Positions 15,615 to 16,239 of a stretch of DNA of 16,239 nucleotides are shown piece after piece. Location: positions 1 through 16,239 of the forward strand of contig HF993319.1 in the NCBI GenBank assembly GCA_000433875.1. Reading direction: 5' to 3'. The translations under genes were made by a program, and so were the position numbers. Each line of letters opens with the position of its first letter. Within the stretch, counting starts at the first letter, position 1. Origin of the DNA: Firmicutes bacterium CAG:884. GTDB taxonomy: Bacteria > Bacillota_I > Bacilli_A > RF39 > UBA660. The notes under the pieces were generated by a model. The model searched no databases. It worked only from the letters and a program-made list of their open reading frames with translations, and had not been told where the DNA came from.

Positions 15615-15738
15615 TAAATAGTAGAAAATGTTAATAAACAATATAAAAATAGAAAGAATGTTGATAAAATGGTTGACCTAATACATACATACTAGTATTA
15701 CTAAAAAAAATAAAAAATAAATATTTTGTTGATAAAAT
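15598..15738 (+). repeat. Four TGTTRAT direct repeats in the surface-protein upstream region
   Basis: TGTTGAT or TGTTAAT occurs at 15598, 15629, 15659 and 15727. The last two share the identical 12-mer TGTTGATAAAAT. The first three are spaced 31 and 30 bases apart, close to three helical turns, and the fourth is 68 bases further. They lie around both candidate promoters and could be binding sites for a regulator; no known regulator is matched. Confidence 0.4.
15673..15701 (+). promoter_or_regulatory. Candidate proximal promoter with overlapping palindrome
   Basis: TTGACC at 15673-15678 (5 of 6) is followed after 17 bases by TATTAC at 15696-15701 (4 of 6). A perfect 10-base palindrome, ATACTAGTAT at 15689-15698, overlaps the -10 box, the position of a typical repressor site. 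The two elements are alternative to, or additional to, the distal promoter. Confidence 0.4.
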
Positions 15739-15821
15739 ATATGGAGCAGAATTCTATAGGATAATTATAGATAGTGGACCATTTTTTGTGGTATATAAAA
15801 ATACATTAAGGAGGATAGGGT

Positions 15822-16239
15822 ATGAAAAATAAAAGATTAATTGGATTAAGTTTAACATTATTTGGTTTAGTTTTAATGTACGTGGGAACATATGCTTATT
15901 ATATGAGAGTAGTAAATGGTACAATAACAGGTAAAACAGGTGCTTTTACATTTGATGTATTACATAATAATGAGACATTTACTAGTATAGATTTGTATGA
16001 TACTATTACTGGTACACCAAGTGTTGAATCAAGTGATAAAGTAATAGTACCTGGTGATAAGGGATCATTTGTTTTAACGGCAACAGGCGTAGGATCGTCA
16101 TCTGATATAGAATATACAATAATGTTTAATGGAAGTAGCACGCCATCAAATATGAAGTTTTATTTGGATGAAGCAAAGACAAAAGTATTAGATATAGAAA
16201 CAAATAAGATATATGGTTATTTAGATAAGAATGGAAGTA
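15822..16239 (+). CDS. Secreted TasA/camelysin-like surface protein, N-terminal part (runs off the window)
   Basis: The reading frame opens at 15822 and stays open through 139 codons to the end of the window, so the C-terminus is missing. AAGGAGG at 15808-15814, seven bases before the ATG, is a perfect ribosome site. The N-terminus is a signal peptide: Lys/Arg at residues 3-5, a hydrophobic core to about residue 20, then GTYAYY, the small-residue/aromatic ending typical of SipW-processed TasA and camelysin (CalY) proteins. The mature part begins with VVNGTITGKTGAFTFDV and contains a VIVPGDKGSFVLTATG block, as in the beta-sandwich fold of that family, whose members build fibres or coat the cell. 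It is rich in Ser, Thr and Gly and has no cysteine in the visible part. The family assignment rests on the signal and mature N-terminus only. SipW is not in the window. Confidence 0.75.
   Translation, partial: MKNKRLIGLSLTLFGLVLMYVGTYAYYMRVVNGTITGKTGAFTFDVLHNNETFTSIDLYDTITGTPSVESSDKVIVPGDKGSFVLTATGVGSSSDIEYTIMFNGSSTPSNMKFYLDEAKTKVLDIETNKIYGYLDKNGS

Noticed and set aside
15357..15641. Minus-strand open frame covering the end of the LtaS-like gene and the terminator
   Set aside because: It reads through the terminator hairpin and the conserved C-terminus of the LtaS-like protein, and its composition (Asn, Ile, Leu, Phe) is typical of antisense AT-rich DNA.
15621..15821. Riboswitch or structured leader ahead of the surface-protein gene
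   Set aside because: Only short AT-rich pairings were found (6 bp near 15753-15772, 4 bp near 15778-15793); no conserved riboswitch motif was recognised.
15899..16141. Minus-strand open frame opposite the surface-protein gene
   Set aside because: The plus-strand frame has a perfect ribosome site, a signal peptide and stays open to the window end, so the minus frame is a shadow.
1..16239. tRNA, rRNA, CRISPR array, insertion sequence or prophage genes
   Set aside because: No GTTCRANNC T-loop, no regularly spaced palindromic repeats, no terminal inverted repeats and no transposase or integrase-like protein were seen.

Overview
This is a compact, very AT-rich window (GC estimated by eye at about a quarter). 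Every convincing gene lies on the + strand. TGA is used as a stop (for example at 12753-12755) and tryptophan is always TGG, so the code is the standard bacterial one and this is not a mycoplasma-type genome. Three features point to a low-GC Bacillota of the Bacilli/Erysipelotrichales/RF39-like type: strong GGAGG-type ribosome sites, an endonuclease-type MutL and a lipoteichoic-acid-synthase-like enzyme. The species cannot be named from this sequence.

Layout. 1-1429: an AT-rich leader, then two tightly coupled genes, a tail-anchored membrane protein of unknown function and a peptidase-E-like serine peptidase (family S51). 1458-4932: one transcription unit with a near-consensus promoter, a 1131-residue protein ending in a calcineurin-like metallophosphoesterase domain, and a terminator whose stem starts in the stop codon. 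4935-10205: an operon of a small unknown protein, mutL (mismatch repair), gatC, gatA and gatB (the amidotransferase making Gln-tRNA and/or Asn-tRNA). Its promoter places the predicted RNA start on or beside the first AUG, suggesting a leaderless mRNA. 10214-13604: a membrane-anchored small protein, a receptor-like protein with two extracytoplasmic solute-binding-like domains and a degenerate GGDEF domain, and a YihY/BrkB membrane protein, ending in a clear terminator. 13612-15578: a single-gene unit for an LtaS-type sulfatase-fold enzyme. 15579-16239: a 240-base regulatory region with repeated TGTTRAT motifs and two candidate promoters, then the first 139 codons of a secreted TasA/camelysin-like surface protein that runs off the window.

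The window mixes housekeeping functions (mismatch repair, tRNA amidation) with envelope functions (LTA synthesis, YihY, matrix/surface protein, membrane receptor). Genes are joined by 1-10 base overlaps, and terminators and promoters are packed into stop codons and short gaps. No tRNA, rRNA, CRISPR array, transposase or phage gene was seen. The items most worth a second look are the multidomain 1131-residue phosphoesterase, the probable leaderless operon start, the NGNEF receptor, the Thr-to-Ser change at the LtaS nucleophile position, and the repeat-bearing region upstream of the surface protein.
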